DNA of 64,000 bases, taken from contig VEMX01000041.1 in assembly GCA_009711805.1 (NCBI GenBank), positions 1-64,000 of the forward strand, read 5' to 3'. This DNA is from Balneolaceae bacterium (lineage in GTDB: Bacteria; Bacteroidota; Rhodothermia; Balneolales; Balneolaceae). A program made the position numbers and the translations under genes. Each line of letters opens with the position of its first letter. The stretch's first letter is position 1. Under the pieces are notes generated by a model that made no database searches, was not told the origin of the DNA, and worked only from the letters and a program-made list of their open reading frames with translations. Shown piece by piece: positions 17,533 through 26,803 of this stretch.

Positions 17533-18192
17533 TTAGTTACTTACAAACCCAATCTTTTTGTGTGTTCCATCACAGAAAGGTTTAGTGTTGGAACCGCCAC
17601 AACGGCAAAAGCTCATTTTCTTGCTGCAGGTCTCGGAGCCGGTATCTTCACCCACTAAATCATAATTTCCCTGCACCAGGAAGGGGGCATTATCAAACAA
17701 CTTGATGGATAGTTCACCGCCTTTTCCTTCTACCGGTTGGGTACGGAGACGTTCCACATTGTAAGAAGTATCAGCTTCAAAGCCGGCTTCAATATGAGAG
17801 TTGTCACAAAGCGGTTTGTTTTCAGAGGCTCCGCACCTGCACATGGCTACCCGGGTGTCTTTAAGAACTACATTATCATCCATATCATGGATTACCACAT
17901 TCCCATGAATATAAATGGGGCCATCTTTCTCTATGGTAATTACATTTTGTTCCGGGGGTTCTTCGTTCTCTTCGGAATTTTTTAGTTCATATTGGAGAGC
18001 TCCGGTAGGGCAGCGTTCTATAACATCCGTGAGCTCATCTGTTGAAGCTTCACCCGGTTGGATCCATGGGCGTTGGTCCGGATTAAATACATCGGGGAGG
18101 CCATGCACGCATTCTTCAGCGTGTATACATCGCTTTTGATCCCAGCTTACTTCTACTTCGTTTCCTTCGTACGAAAAAACTTTCTTTTCCAT
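17533..18192 (-). CDS. Fe-S protein: ferredoxin-like domain fused to two CDGSH domains
   Basis: The 219 residues have three parts. Residues of about 8-65 are a ferredoxin-like mono-cluster domain (RCIHAEECVHGLPDVF and then CPTGAL). Two CDGSH zinc-finger-like domains follow, CRCGASENKPLCDNSH near 135 and CRCGGSNTKPFCDGTH near 195; each has three Cys and one His that hold a 2Fe-2S cluster. All ligands are present in both. Such proteins are cytoplasmic electron-transfer or redox-sensing proteins with no fixed pathway. It reads the same way as the thioredoxin gene but 115 bases apart. Confidence 0.9.
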   Translation of the reverse strand: MEKKVFSYEGNEVEVSWDQKRCIHAEECVHGLPDVFNPDQRPWIQPGEASTDELTDVIERCPTGALQYELKNSEENEEPPEQNVITIEKDGPIYIHGNVVIHDMDDNVVLKDTRVAMCRCGASENKPLCDNSHIEAGFEADTSYNVERLRTQPVEGKGGELSIKLFDNAPFLVQGNYDLVGEDTGSETCSKKMSFCRCGGSNTKPFCDGTHKKIGFVSN

Positions 18193-18290
18193 TTTGTATC
18201 CTTTTTATCATGAAACTAACAATGACAGGAAAAAATTCAACCTAAAATTCCACAGGTAAAACAAATACCGTGCAATGGGGACCGTTCTGC

Positions 18291-18863
18291 TTATATCTTA
18301 TCCAGTGACTTACGGGCTGGTTCCTGCAGCTTTTGATACTGGCTCATGTTCATCCCTGTTATTTCTTTGAACTGCCGGGAAAGATGTTGCAGGTTTTTAT
18401 ATCCTAATTGATAAGCTATCTCGCTAAAGCTGTGTTTTCCGTATCCTACCAGCTCCTTGGCCTTTTCAATTTTGAGTCTTATGAAATACTTTTCAACCGT
18501 GATTTCTTCTTTTCTTGAGAATATCCTTGAGACAGAGCCATAGCTTTTGGCCAATTTCTTCGATAGATATTCTGATAATGATATATCCTCACTCTCCAAC
18601 CTTCCGGAATCTACCAATTCGATTAAGGATGTTTTAACCTGCTCAGCCAGTACGGCATCGCCGTCTTTGATCAACCCAAAGTTGAACCGCTCCAGCTCCT
18701 TTTCAATCTCTTTGAGCGTTGGAGTTTCTCCATTTTTTCCTACTACGGCTTTGCCCAACCATACCTCTTCCACTTCCAGCCCCAGCGCCGATAGTGCAGT
18801 TTCTATGACCATCACACAACGGTCGCATACCATATTTTTAATATTTAGCGTAAGTTTTTCCAT
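18291..18863 (-). CDS. AraC-family regulator with an N-terminal heavy-metal-associated-like domain
   Basis: The first 70 or so residues look like a small HMA ferredoxin-like domain with the metal motif NMVCDRC (Cys13, Cys16), and a helix IETALSAL as in copper chaperones. Residues of about 90-180 are an AraC-type double helix-turn-helix (FSEIAYQLGYKNLQHLSRQF). The gene is divergent from the copper/silver operon that begins near 19140, which makes it the likely activator of that operon, with the HMA part sensing Cu(I) or Ag(I). The domain order and divergent placement are seen; the sensing role is inferred. At 190 residues it is shorter than usual AraC proteins (about 290). Confidence 0.82.
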   Translation of the reverse strand: MEKLTLNIKNMVCDRCVMVIETALSALGLEVEEVWLGKAVVGKNGETPTLKEIEKELERFNFGLIKDGDAVLAEQVKTSLIELVDSGRLESEDISLSEYLSKKLAKSYGSVSRIFSRKEEITVEKYFIRLKIEKAKELVGYGKHSFSEIAYQLGYKNLQHLSRQFKEITGMNMSQYQKLQEPARKSLDKI

Positions 18864-19139
18864 AGCAAGAAGATTAACAGAATTTTAATAAATTGCATTC
18901 ACTGATAACATGCTTGTGGAATTCCTCCAAAGTAGTGTCTTCTACAGAAGGTTGGATTAGGGCTATTTTGAGACTGGGTATTGACAAATGATGTAGGAAC
19001 AGATTATAAGGAGATTCTTCTTTTATACCGGGTTATTCATTTCTGCCTTCCATTACCAAATTCTGACAAAAACTTATCCAATTCTGTAAAACACACCTCA
19101 ATAGTTTGTTTATTCTTTCGGCTTTTATACATTTGGGTC

Positions 19140-19547
19140 GTGAAAATTTCTACGACATACCGTTTTATAGCCGCTGTACTCAGTTTGAGTATAATGGTGG
19201 GCGTGTCCATCCCCGCAGGGCTGCATGCCATGCCCAAGGAAGAATGTGAGACTATGCAATCTCACCAGATGGAAAAGATGATGCTCATGGAGCAGCATAC
19301 CCACATGCCCGGTATGGATATGGAAAAGCATGAATCCGGCATCGCCTGTCAATGTCATATCGAGGAAGCTCCGGTAAAAACCAAGGCTTCCTTACTCAAG
19401 AAAGTGCAACCGCCGGTTTTGGTTTTCGCCGAAGTAGTTACTCAAATCGCTGAGGATGAGCCGGAGCAAAATCACACCCCGGTACCATTCACCATTACCT
19501 ACACCCAACCTCCTCTCTTTCTGCTAAACGCCGCATTTCTGAATTAG
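19140..19547 (+). CDS. secreted Met/His-rich protein, first gene of the copper/silver island
   Basis: The start is probably GTG at 19140, which places a signal peptide (VKISTTYRFIAAVLSLSIMV, cut near LHA) at the N-terminus; the frame is open further upstream but with no signal-like content. The mature part begins MPKEECETMQ and is dense in Met, His and Glu up to a CQCH motif, a composition typical of periplasmic copper-binding proteins. The rest (to residue 135) has one hydrophobic stretch near the C-terminus. It has no recognised family. It lies 187 bases upstream of cusA, downstream of and divergent from the HMA-AraC gene. Confidence 0.7.
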   Translation: MKISTTYRFIAAVLSLSIMVGVSIPAGLHAMPKEECETMQSHQMEKMMLMEQHTHMPGMDMEKHESGIACQCHIEEAPVKTKASLLKKVQPPVLVFAEVVTQIAEDEPEQNHTPVPFTITYTQPPLFLLNAAFLN

Positions 19548-19734
19548 GGATTAGTCTGTCCGGCAATCACTTACCTCCCGGACAAAACACTGTTAAATAG
19601 CGTTTCCTGAGCTCTTTTTGGGTCGAATATGCCTTCTGAGAAGATTCATCAGGAAGCTTGAGATTTTGAGCAGTTTCTCAAACAGAACCAGTGCTTCAAA
19701 TCTCCCATTAACCAATCATCTAATTCACTGCATA

Positions 19735-22700
19735 ATGCTAAACAAAATCATCCGGTTTTTCCTGGAAAACAAACTCGTGGCCGTACTGCTGGTACTATTG
19801 CTGGCTGGCTGGGGACTGGTTACCGCTCCCTTCGACTGGAAGATGGACGTACTCCCCCGCAACCCGGTCCCGGTTGATGCCATTCCCAATCTTGGCGAAA
19901 ACCAGCAGATTGTGTACACCGAGTGGTCCGGGCAGTCTCCCCAGGATATCGAAGACCAAATCAGCTACCCCTTAACCACACAACTGCTTACGGTGCCCGG
20001 AGTTAAAACGGTTCGGAGTACTTCCATGACGGGCCTCTCCAGCATCTATATCATTTTTGAAGAAGAGGTGGAATTCTACTGGAGCCGCTCCCGTATTCTT
20101 GAAAAACTAAATTCGTTGCCCGCAGGCACCCTTCCCGATGAGGTGCAGCCGGCTCTTGGACCCGATGCCACTGCCCTGGGACAGGTGTTCTGGTACACCC
20201 TGGAAGGCAGAGATGAAAACAGGGAACCGTCCGGAGGATGGGATCCGCAGGAATTACGCTCTATCCAGGATTTTTATGTAGGATATGCCCTTTCCAGCGC
20301 GCAGGGGGTAGCCGAGGTTTCACCCATTGGCGGCTATGTAAAAGAATACCAGGTAGATGTGGATCCGAATAAAATGAAAATCTATGGAGTCACTTTATCC
20401 GACGTATTTCAGGCTGTACGCAAGAGTAACGTAGAAGCTGGCGCGCGCACCCTGGAGCTGAACAATGCTGAATACCTGGTACGTGGATTAGGATATATCA
20501 AGAGCCTTGAAGACCTCGAGTCGGCCGTAGTTAAAGTGGCAGACAATGTGCCCATACGCATCCGTGATGTAGCCTTTGTAACTATGGGACCGGCCCAGCG
20601 GCGGGGAGCCCTTGATAAAGCCGGAGCCGAAGCCGTTGGCGGGGTGGTGGTTGCAAGGCAAGGAGCCAATCCCCAACAGGTTATAGATAATGTGAAAGCT
20701 AAGATCGCAGAGTTGTCGACCGGACTTCCATCCAAAACACTGGCTGATGGCTCTGTTTCCAAAGTCACCGTTGTTCCTTTTTATGATCGATCTGAACTGA
20801 TTGGAGAAACCCTGGGCACGCTGGAAGAAGCCCTCACCCTCGAAATCCTCATTACCATCATTGTGATTGTTGTTATGGTGATGAATCTGCGAACCTCGGT
20901 TTTGATTTCAGGCATGTTGCCTTTGGCAGTATTGATGTGCTTCATAGCCATGAAGTATTTTGGAGTGGACGCCAACATCGTAGCTTTGTCAGGGATTGCC
21001 ATCGCCATCGGAACTATTGTGGATGTGGGGGTGATCCTTTCCGAGAATATGCTCCGGCATATGGAGGTAATGAATGAAAGCGATTCGCTCCTCGAAATCA
21101 TTTACAACGCTACGGTTGAAGTTGCTTCGGCCGTACTCACCGCAGTTACTACCACTATCGTCAGCTTCCTTCCGGTGTTCACCATGATTGCCGCCGAAGG
21201 CAAACTGTTTAAGCCGCTGGCGTATACCAAAACCTTCGCACTCATAGCTTCCATCATTATTGCCATTACCCTGATTCCTCCTTTTGCCCACTGGATTTTT
21301 GGAATCAAGATCAACAACCGAAAAATTAAGCTGGGATGGAACAGCTTGTTGGTGATTGGTGGATTTACGATTGCTTTCACTATTTCTGGCTGGGCGGGGA
21401 TCCTGATTCTCAGCTTTGGCCTAATAAATGGTGCAGATCACTTTTTTGGTGATGCATATGCGTCAAAAGTTTCGCTATTAAATAACGGACTTATAGTTGC
21501 CGCGGTTACCTGGTTGCTTACCAAATACTGGTTGCCTTTCGGTCCTTCAGTTTCCTTTGCTGGGAATATGGCCTTTATCATAGCCGTTGTGGGAATCATT
21601 TTGTTCTGCTTCTGGCTGACTATCCGCTATTATAACCAAATGATTGGCTGGTGTCTCGATTATAAAAAGACTTTTCTGGCCATCCCTTCTGTGTTTATTC
21701 TTTTTGGGGTGATGATCTGGCTGGGTTTCACTTCCGCTTTTGGGTTTACCGCCAGCGGACTGGATGCTATTGGCATTAATATCCGGGATACAGCTATATG
21801 GAATTCTTTAGATGAGTCCTTCCCGGGCCTGGGAGAAGAGTTTATGCCGGCCCTGGATGAAGGTGCTTTTCTACTGATGCCAACCACCATGCCCCACGCC
21901 GGTGTGGAAGAGGCGAAGGATGTGATGCAGAAAATAGATATGTCGGTAGCCTCCATCCCCGAGGTAGAAACCGTGGTAGGTAAAATGGGCCGAACCGAGT
22001 CTGCCCTTGACCCGGCCCCCATCTCTATGTTCGAAAATGTGATCCTCTATAAATCTGAATACAAAACGGATAAAAACGGGCGCAGGATACGGTTTAAAAT
22101 GAATGAAGACGGCACATACTCAAGAGATATGAATAGTCAGCTTATCCCCGATGCCAACGGCAAATACTACCGCCAGTGGAGAGATCACATTCAATCTCCT
22201 GACGACATCTGGAGAGAGATTGTGGCGGCCAGTAAAATACCGGGTACTACTTCCGCTCCAAAACTTCAGCCCATACAAACCCGACTGATTATGCTGCAAT
22301 CAGGGATGCGGGCTCCGATGGGTATAAAAGTGAAGGGAAGTGATTTGCAAGAAATCGAAGATTTTGGGTTGAAACTCGAAGAAGTGCTCCGCCAGGTTAA
22401 AGGGGTGAATGCTCCATCCGTTTTTGCAGAACGCATTGTAGGCAAGCCCTACTTGGAAATTGACTGGGATCGCCAGGTCCTGGCTCGTTATGGATTGTCT
22501 ATGCAGGATGCGCAGCATTTTGTGACGGCAGGGATTGGGGGCATGCCGGTTTCTACCTCGGTGGAAGGCCGCGAGCGTTATTCCATTCGTGTGCGTTTTG
22601 CACGTGAACTAAGAGGCGACCCTGAGTCTCTTTCCGAACTTCTGGTTTCAACCAAATCAGGCACTCAAATACCGCTCAAACAGCTGGCCGAAATCAAATA

Positions 22701-23505
22701 CCGGCAGGGACCTCAGGCCATCAAGAGTGAAGACACCTTCCTGGTCGGCTATGTAATCTTTGATAAACTGGACCAATATGCAGAGGTGGAAGTGGTAGAG
22801 CAGGCCCGGCAAACCATTCAGTCACACATTGACTCTGGTGCGCTTGAAATACCGGCGGGTATCAGCTTTGAGTTTGCCGGCAACTACGAAAACCAGGTAC
22901 GGGCAGAAAAGCGATTAAGGGTAATCCTGCCTATTGCCCTCATACTCATCTTCCTGATTATGTATTTCCAGTTCCGCTCGGCGGCTACCACTGCCATGAT
23001 TTTTACCAGCATATTTGTAGCCTGGGCCGGTGGATTTCTGTTGATCTGGCTTTACGGGCAGGGATGGTTTCTGAATATCGACCTCTTTGGACAAAACCTC
23101 CGGGATGTCTTCCAGATGGGAGCCCTCAACCTTAGTGTGGCTGTTTGGGTGGGTTTTATTGCGCTTTTCGGTATTGCTGCTGACGGAGGGGTGGTGATGG
23201 CTACCTACCTTGATCAGCTTTATGATCGAAGAAAACCCTCCAGCCTGGGAGAACTTAAAGAAGTGGTTATTGAAGCCAGCTCCAGGCGGATACGCCCTAC
23301 TCTTATGACCACCGCCACCACCATACTGGCACTGCTGCCTGTACTTACCTCCACCGGCCGGGGGGCAGACATCATGGCACCCATGGCTATTCCAAGCGTA
23401 GGGGGGATGTTGCTGCAGGTAATCACCCTGTTTGTAGTTCCCGTGCTCTACTTTATGTGGAAAGGATTAACACTGAACCGAACCCCAAAGAAAATTGAAC
23501 AATGA
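19735..23505 (+). CDS. cusA: CusA/CzcA-type heavy-metal efflux RND permease, long Bacteroidota form
   Basis: The permease drives proton-coupled export of Cu(I)/Ag(I) or divalent cations through a tripartite envelope pump. ATG 19735 (MLNKIIRFFLENKLVAVL) is chosen because RND permeases start with this short helix; the longer open frame from 19618 adds no conserved residues. The 1256 residues exceed the usual 1040. The extra material lies after the first membrane block (several additional hydrophobic segments, about 520-640 in this frame) and in a basic loop near 770-800. The proton relay GTIVDVGVILSEN in TM4 is present. It is translationally coupled to the next gene. Metal choice is inferred from the neighbours. 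Confidence 0.93.
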   Translation: MLNKIIRFFLENKLVAVLLVLLLAGWGLVTAPFDWKMDVLPRNPVPVDAIPNLGENQQIVYTEWSGQSPQDIEDQISYPLTTQLLTVPGVKTVRSTSMTGLSSIYIIFEEEVEFYWSRSRILEKLNSLPAGTLPDEVQPALGPDATALGQVFWYTLEGRDENREPSGGWDPQELRSIQDFYVGYALSSAQGVAEVSPIGGYVKEYQVDVDPNKMKIYGVTLSDVFQAVRKSNVEAGARTLELNNAEYLVRGLGYIKSLEDLESAVVKVADNVPIRIRDVAFVTMGPAQRRGALDKAGAEAVGGVVVARQGANPQQVIDNVKAKIAELSTGLPSKTLADGSVSKVTVVPFYDRSELIGETLGTLEEALTLEILITIIVIVVMVMNLRTSVLISGMLPLAVLMCFIAMKYFGVDANIVALSGIAIAIGTIVDVGVILSENMLRHMEVMNESDSLLEIIYNATVEVASAVLTAVTTTIVSFLPVFTMIAAEGKLFKPLAYTKTFALIASIIIAITLIPPFAHWIFGIKINNRKIKLGWNSLLVIGGFTIAFTISGWAGILILSFGLINGADHFFGDAYASKVSLLNNGLIVAAVTWLLTKYWLPFGPSVSFAGNMAFIIAVVGIILFCFWLTIRYYNQMIGWCLDYKKTFLAIPSVFILFGVMIWLGFTSAFGFTASGLDAIGINIRDTAIWNSLDESFPGLGEEFMPALDEGAFLLMPTTMPHAGVEEAKDVMQKIDMSVASIPEVETVVGKMGRTESALDPAPISMFENVILYKSEYKTDKNGRRIRFKMNEDGTYSRDMNSQLIPDANGKYYRQWRDHIQSPDDIWREIVAASKIPGTTSAPKLQPIQTRLIMLQSGMRAPMGIKVKGSDLQEIEDFGLKLEEVLRQVKGVNAPSVFAERIVGKPYLEIDWDRQVLARYGLSMQDAQHFVTAGIGGMPVSTSVEGRERYSIRVRFARELRGDPESLSELLVSTKSGTQIPLKQLAEIKYRQGPQAIKSEDTFLVGYVIFDKLDQYAEVEVVEQARQTIQSHIDSGALEIPAGISFEFAGNYENQVRAEKRLRVILPIALILIFLIMYFQFRSAATTAMIFTSIFVAWAGGFLLIWLYGQGWFLNIDLFGQNLRDVFQMGALNLSVAVWVGFIALFGIAADGGVVMATYLDQLYDRRKPSSLGELKEVVIEASSRRIRPTLMTTATTILALLPVLTSTGRGADIMAPMAIPSVGGMLLQVITLFVVPVLYFMWKGLTLNRTPKKIEQ

Positions 23506-24794
23506 ATCATAGAATGCTAAAGACGAAAATGAAGGCGTGGTTAATTTTGGCGGTATTGCTTCCGGGATGGGCAGCAGCGCAGAGCGTTGAAGAATATCAG
23601 CAAATGGCTGCTGCAAACAATCCTGAACTCAGAGCTTCTTTTCAGCAATATCTTGGGAGCCTGGAAGAAGGAGCGCAAACCGGAGCTATGCCTGATCCGG
23701 AAATTGCCTTTGCCTGGTTTATCAATCCTATTGAAACCCGGTTGGGTCCTCAGCAAGCCAGGATTTCTCTAACTCAGATGTTTCCCTGGTTTGGGACGCT
23801 TGACAGCCGGCGGGCCATTTCTGATATGGAAGCCAGAGCTCGCTTCGAGGTGTTTCAGGAAAAGCGAAACCGCCTTTTTTATCAAACCGAAGAAACGTTG
23901 CTGGAACTGTATGAGCTGGATAGAAGTATAGAACTTGCCGAAGAAAACCTGCTCATCCTGAATTCTCTGGTAGAGATAAGCCTGCGGCGATATGAAACCA
24001 ATCAGGCCTCTCAGGTAGATGTACTGCGGGCCCAGATTGAGCAGGAAGACTTACAAACTCAACTTGCTTTGCTGAAGGATAACCGGGTGGTATTGATACA
24101 GAAATTCAATGAACTCCTGAACCGGGCGGACGATATGGAAGTAACAGTGCCCGATACACTGGATTGGGATACTCCGATAGAGTCTCAGATTGAGCTGGAA
24201 GCCCGGTTGGCTCGTCAAAACCCAGAGCTAAACCGACTTCGGTACCGGGAAGGTTCCGTCCGCGAGAAAAAAAGATTGGCTGTAAAAGACAGCAAACCTT
24301 CCTTTGGCGTAGGCCTGGATTATATTGTAACCGGGGAACGAGAAAACATGCCTTCCCTGAACAACAATGGGCGGGATGCTATTGTAGCCCGGGCCCGCTT
24401 TCGAATTCCTTTATTCAGGAAAAAATACTCAGCCAAAATTCAGCAGGCCAACCGCAATGCCCAGTCGGTGCAATCAAGTATTGTTGCCCGGGAAAACAAG
24501 CTGAAAACTGAACTCAAAGCTTCGCTGCGTGATTTCTATGATGCCACGCGAAAATTCGAGCTCTACGATCAAAAACAGATACAGCGGGTGCAGCAGGCTC
24601 TAAACATTATGACCCAGGTCTACTCCTCCGACAGTTCCAATTTTGAGGAGATTCTCCGCATGCAACGCAAATTCCTGTCATATCAACTCAGCCGCATACA
24701 GGCTCTTACCAAGATGAAAGATTCTGCAGCCTATATCGATTACCTGACCGGAGTACATAACATTACCCCAGACACCATCACCCCAGCTAAATAA
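23502..24794 (+). CDS. TolC-family outer-membrane efflux protein (CusC-like)
   Basis: The gene overlaps cusA by four bases (ATGA). A signal peptide (MKAWLILAVLLPGWAAAQ) is followed by two TolC-type repeats of long helices; heptad-like stretches with RYETNQASQVDVLRAQIEQE and FRIPLFRKKYSAKIQQANRN are typical. The 430 residues fit the outer-membrane channel of the CusCBA pump. No lipobox Cys is visible after the signal, so unlike many CusC proteins it is not obviously a lipoprotein. Confidence 0.92.
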   Translation: MNHRMLKTKMKAWLILAVLLPGWAAAQSVEEYQQMAAANNPELRASFQQYLGSLEEGAQTGAMPDPEIAFAWFINPIETRLGPQQARISLTQMFPWFGTLDSRRAISDMEARARFEVFQEKRNRLFYQTEETLLELYELDRSIELAEENLLILNSLVEISLRRYETNQASQVDVLRAQIEQEDLQTQLALLKDNRVVLIQKFNELLNRADDMEVTVPDTLDWDTPIESQIELEARLARQNPELNRLRYREGSVREKKRLAVKDSKPSFGVGLDYIVTGERENMPSLNNNGRDAIVARARFRIPLFRKKYSAKIQQANRNAQSVQSSIVARENKLKTELKASLRDFYDATRKFELYDQKQIQRVQQALNIMTQVYSSDSSNFEEILRMQRKFLSYQLSRIQALTKMKDSAAYIDYLTGVHNITPDTITPAK

Positions 24795-24815
24795 TCACCG
24801 TTTATTACTAATATC

Positions 24816-26648
24816 ATGAACACAAAAAGAACACTGCTTTACTTTGCACTTGTACTTGGGGGACTTCTCCTTGGATATTTCTTTTTTGGAGGAACTACAG
24901 AACCACAGTCGCTAGAAGAACACATTGCCGAAACCCATACCGATGAAGAAGGTAATGTTGTCTATACCTGCAGTATGCACCCGCAGGTCCACGAAAACGA
25001 GCCGGGCAATTGCCCAATTTGTGGTATGGAATTAATTCCGGCAAACGATTCCGAAGGCGATGTAACAGAGAATGAGTATACACTTCGAATGACCAATGCC
25101 GCCGTTAAGCTTGCTGAAATACAGACTGCACCGGTTCGCTATGGAAATGCGGCACATACCTTTACCCTGCCAGGTAAGGTGGTGGAAAACCAGAATAATG
25201 TGTCGAGTGTGACGGCTCATTTTCCCGGCCGTATTCGCGATTTGTATGTAGATTATGAAGGCACTTATGTGACCGAAGGACAGAAGCTGGCTTCGGTTTA
25301 TTCTCCCGAACTTATAGCTGCTCAGCAGGAATTACTGGAAACCATCAGGTATAAAAAGCAAAATCCAAAGTTGTATGAGGCCGCCCGGCTGAAATTACGG
25401 TTGTGGGAGTTTCCGGAAAGCACAATTGATGATATAGAAAGCAGGGATACCATTATGACCGAACTGGATTTCTTTTCTCCGGTAAGCGGTTATATAGCTG
25501 AGGTAGCCATCAACAGAGAAGAGCATACAAAAGAAGGAGGGCTGATGTACAAAGTGGTGAATCTGTCTTCGGTGTGGGTAGATTTTAATGCTTTTGAATC
25601 CAACATTGCATCTATAGCAGAAGGCGACCATATACAATTTTCGGTAGAAGCTTATCCTGGTAAGAAATTCGAATCTACCGTAATCTATATTGATCCTTTT
25701 TTGGATAATGATTCGCGGTCAGTTACCATAAGGGCTAAGGTCGAAAATAAAGACTCTGCATTAAAGCCTGGGATGCTTGCCCAGGCCTCTGTTCAGTCAT
25801 TCGTCTCTGATAAGAAAGAGTTGATGGTGCCCAGGGCTGCAGTGATGTGGACCGGCAAGAGATCCATTGTATATGTACAACAACAAGGATCTGCCACCCC
25901 GGTTTTTGAAGCTCGTGAAGTGGTATTGGGCCAGCGTGCCGGCAATTATTACATAGTAGAATCGGGATTGAAAGAAGGCGAACTGGTAGTGAGCAACGGA
26001 ACATTTAAGATTGATAGTGCCGCCCAGCTGGCAGATAAGCTCAGTATGATGAATCGTGAGCCCGGTACCGGGGCTAACCGCACGGGGCATGAAGGACATG
26101 CCATGCCGGCCGCTACCTCCCCCCAGGCTCCAGCCGATACTGCCGATCATTCCCAACACCAACCACAACCGGAAGATGAAGCCGAAAGAACAGGGCACAG
26201 TCACGATGATCATTTAAGTACATTGGTTACTGAATACCTGAAAATGCAGAATGCATTAGTCAAAGATGATTTTGAATCAGCAAAGAAATACTTGGATGCC
26301 TTTGCCAACGAGGTAGAACGCAATTCAGAAATGACAAATCACCAAGAACATGCGGCTATGCATGAGAGTCATCATAAGGCTATGCTTGCGGCCATTTATG
26401 CTTCTAAAGAGGCTATGGATATCAAAACACTGCGAAACTCCTACGATGAAATCAGTGCAGAGCTGACAAAAGCGATCCAAAATCAGGGGTATTCTGAAGA
26501 GACGCCCTTGTATATCCAGTTTTGTCCTATGATGAATGACGGGGAAGGGGCTATCTGGATCAGCAAGCAGGAAGAAATCCTGAATCCGTACTACGGCTCT
26601 GCCATGATCCGGTGCGGCGAAACACAGGAAGTAATTTCAACTAACTAA
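24816..26648 (+). CDS. cusB: CusB-type periplasmic adaptor with HMBD and DUF3347-like domains
   Basis: In order one sees an N-terminal anchor (residues 6-24), a heavy-metal-binding domain (YTCSMHPQVHENEPGNCPIC at 50-69, followed by GMEL), the adaptor hairpin and barrel (about 90-400), a His/Met-rich linker (about 410-468, HEGHAM, HSQHQPQ, HSHDDH) and a C-terminal DUF3347-like helical domain (about 468-605) with FCPMMN near 565. It joins CusA to the outer-membrane channel and is expected to hand over metal. The 610 residues are longer than E. coli CusB (about 400) because of the two extra domains. It is 21 bases downstream of the channel gene. Confidence 0.93.
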   Translation: MNTKRTLLYFALVLGGLLLGYFFFGGTTEPQSLEEHIAETHTDEEGNVVYTCSMHPQVHENEPGNCPICGMELIPANDSEGDVTENEYTLRMTNAAVKLAEIQTAPVRYGNAAHTFTLPGKVVENQNNVSSVTAHFPGRIRDLYVDYEGTYVTEGQKLASVYSPELIAAQQELLETIRYKKQNPKLYEAARLKLRLWEFPESTIDDIESRDTIMTELDFFSPVSGYIAEVAINREEHTKEGGLMYKVVNLSSVWVDFNAFESNIASIAEGDHIQFSVEAYPGKKFESTVIYIDPFLDNDSRSVTIRAKVENKDSALKPGMLAQASVQSFVSDKKELMVPRAAVMWTGKRSIVYVQQQGSATPVFEAREVVLGQRAGNYYIVESGLKEGELVVSNGTFKIDSAAQLADKLSMMNREPGTGANRTGHEGHAMPAATSPQAPADTADHSQHQPQPEDEAERTGHSHDDHLSTLVTEYLKMQNALVKDDFESAKKYLDAFANEVERNSEMTNHQEHAAMHESHHKAMLAAIYASKEAMDIKTLRNSYDEISAELTKAIQNQGYSEETPLYIQFCPMMNDGEGAIWISKQEEILNPYYGSAMIRCGETQEVISTN

Positions 26649-26670
26649 TTATATAAGGGGATTAGATAAA

Positions 26671-26687
26671 AGACTTAAGACATGAGA
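26671..26687. repeat. short dispersed repeat, copy 1
   Basis: AGACTTAAGACATGAGA occurs here and again at 30193-30209, in both cases in the non-coding DNA before a membrane-protein gene. Both copies are near GGAACGAGG-like tracts (26767 and about 30170). It may be a remnant of a larger intergenic repeat. Confidence 0.6.
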
Positions 26688-26803
26688 TATAAGATGTAGG
26701 TGATGTTTTGTTTCGAGAATAAGCCCTCTCCTTGAGCGCCGCAGACGTCCCCACGGGGACATTGAGGAACGAGGATAAATCATTAACTAAAACCATTTTT
26801 ATT

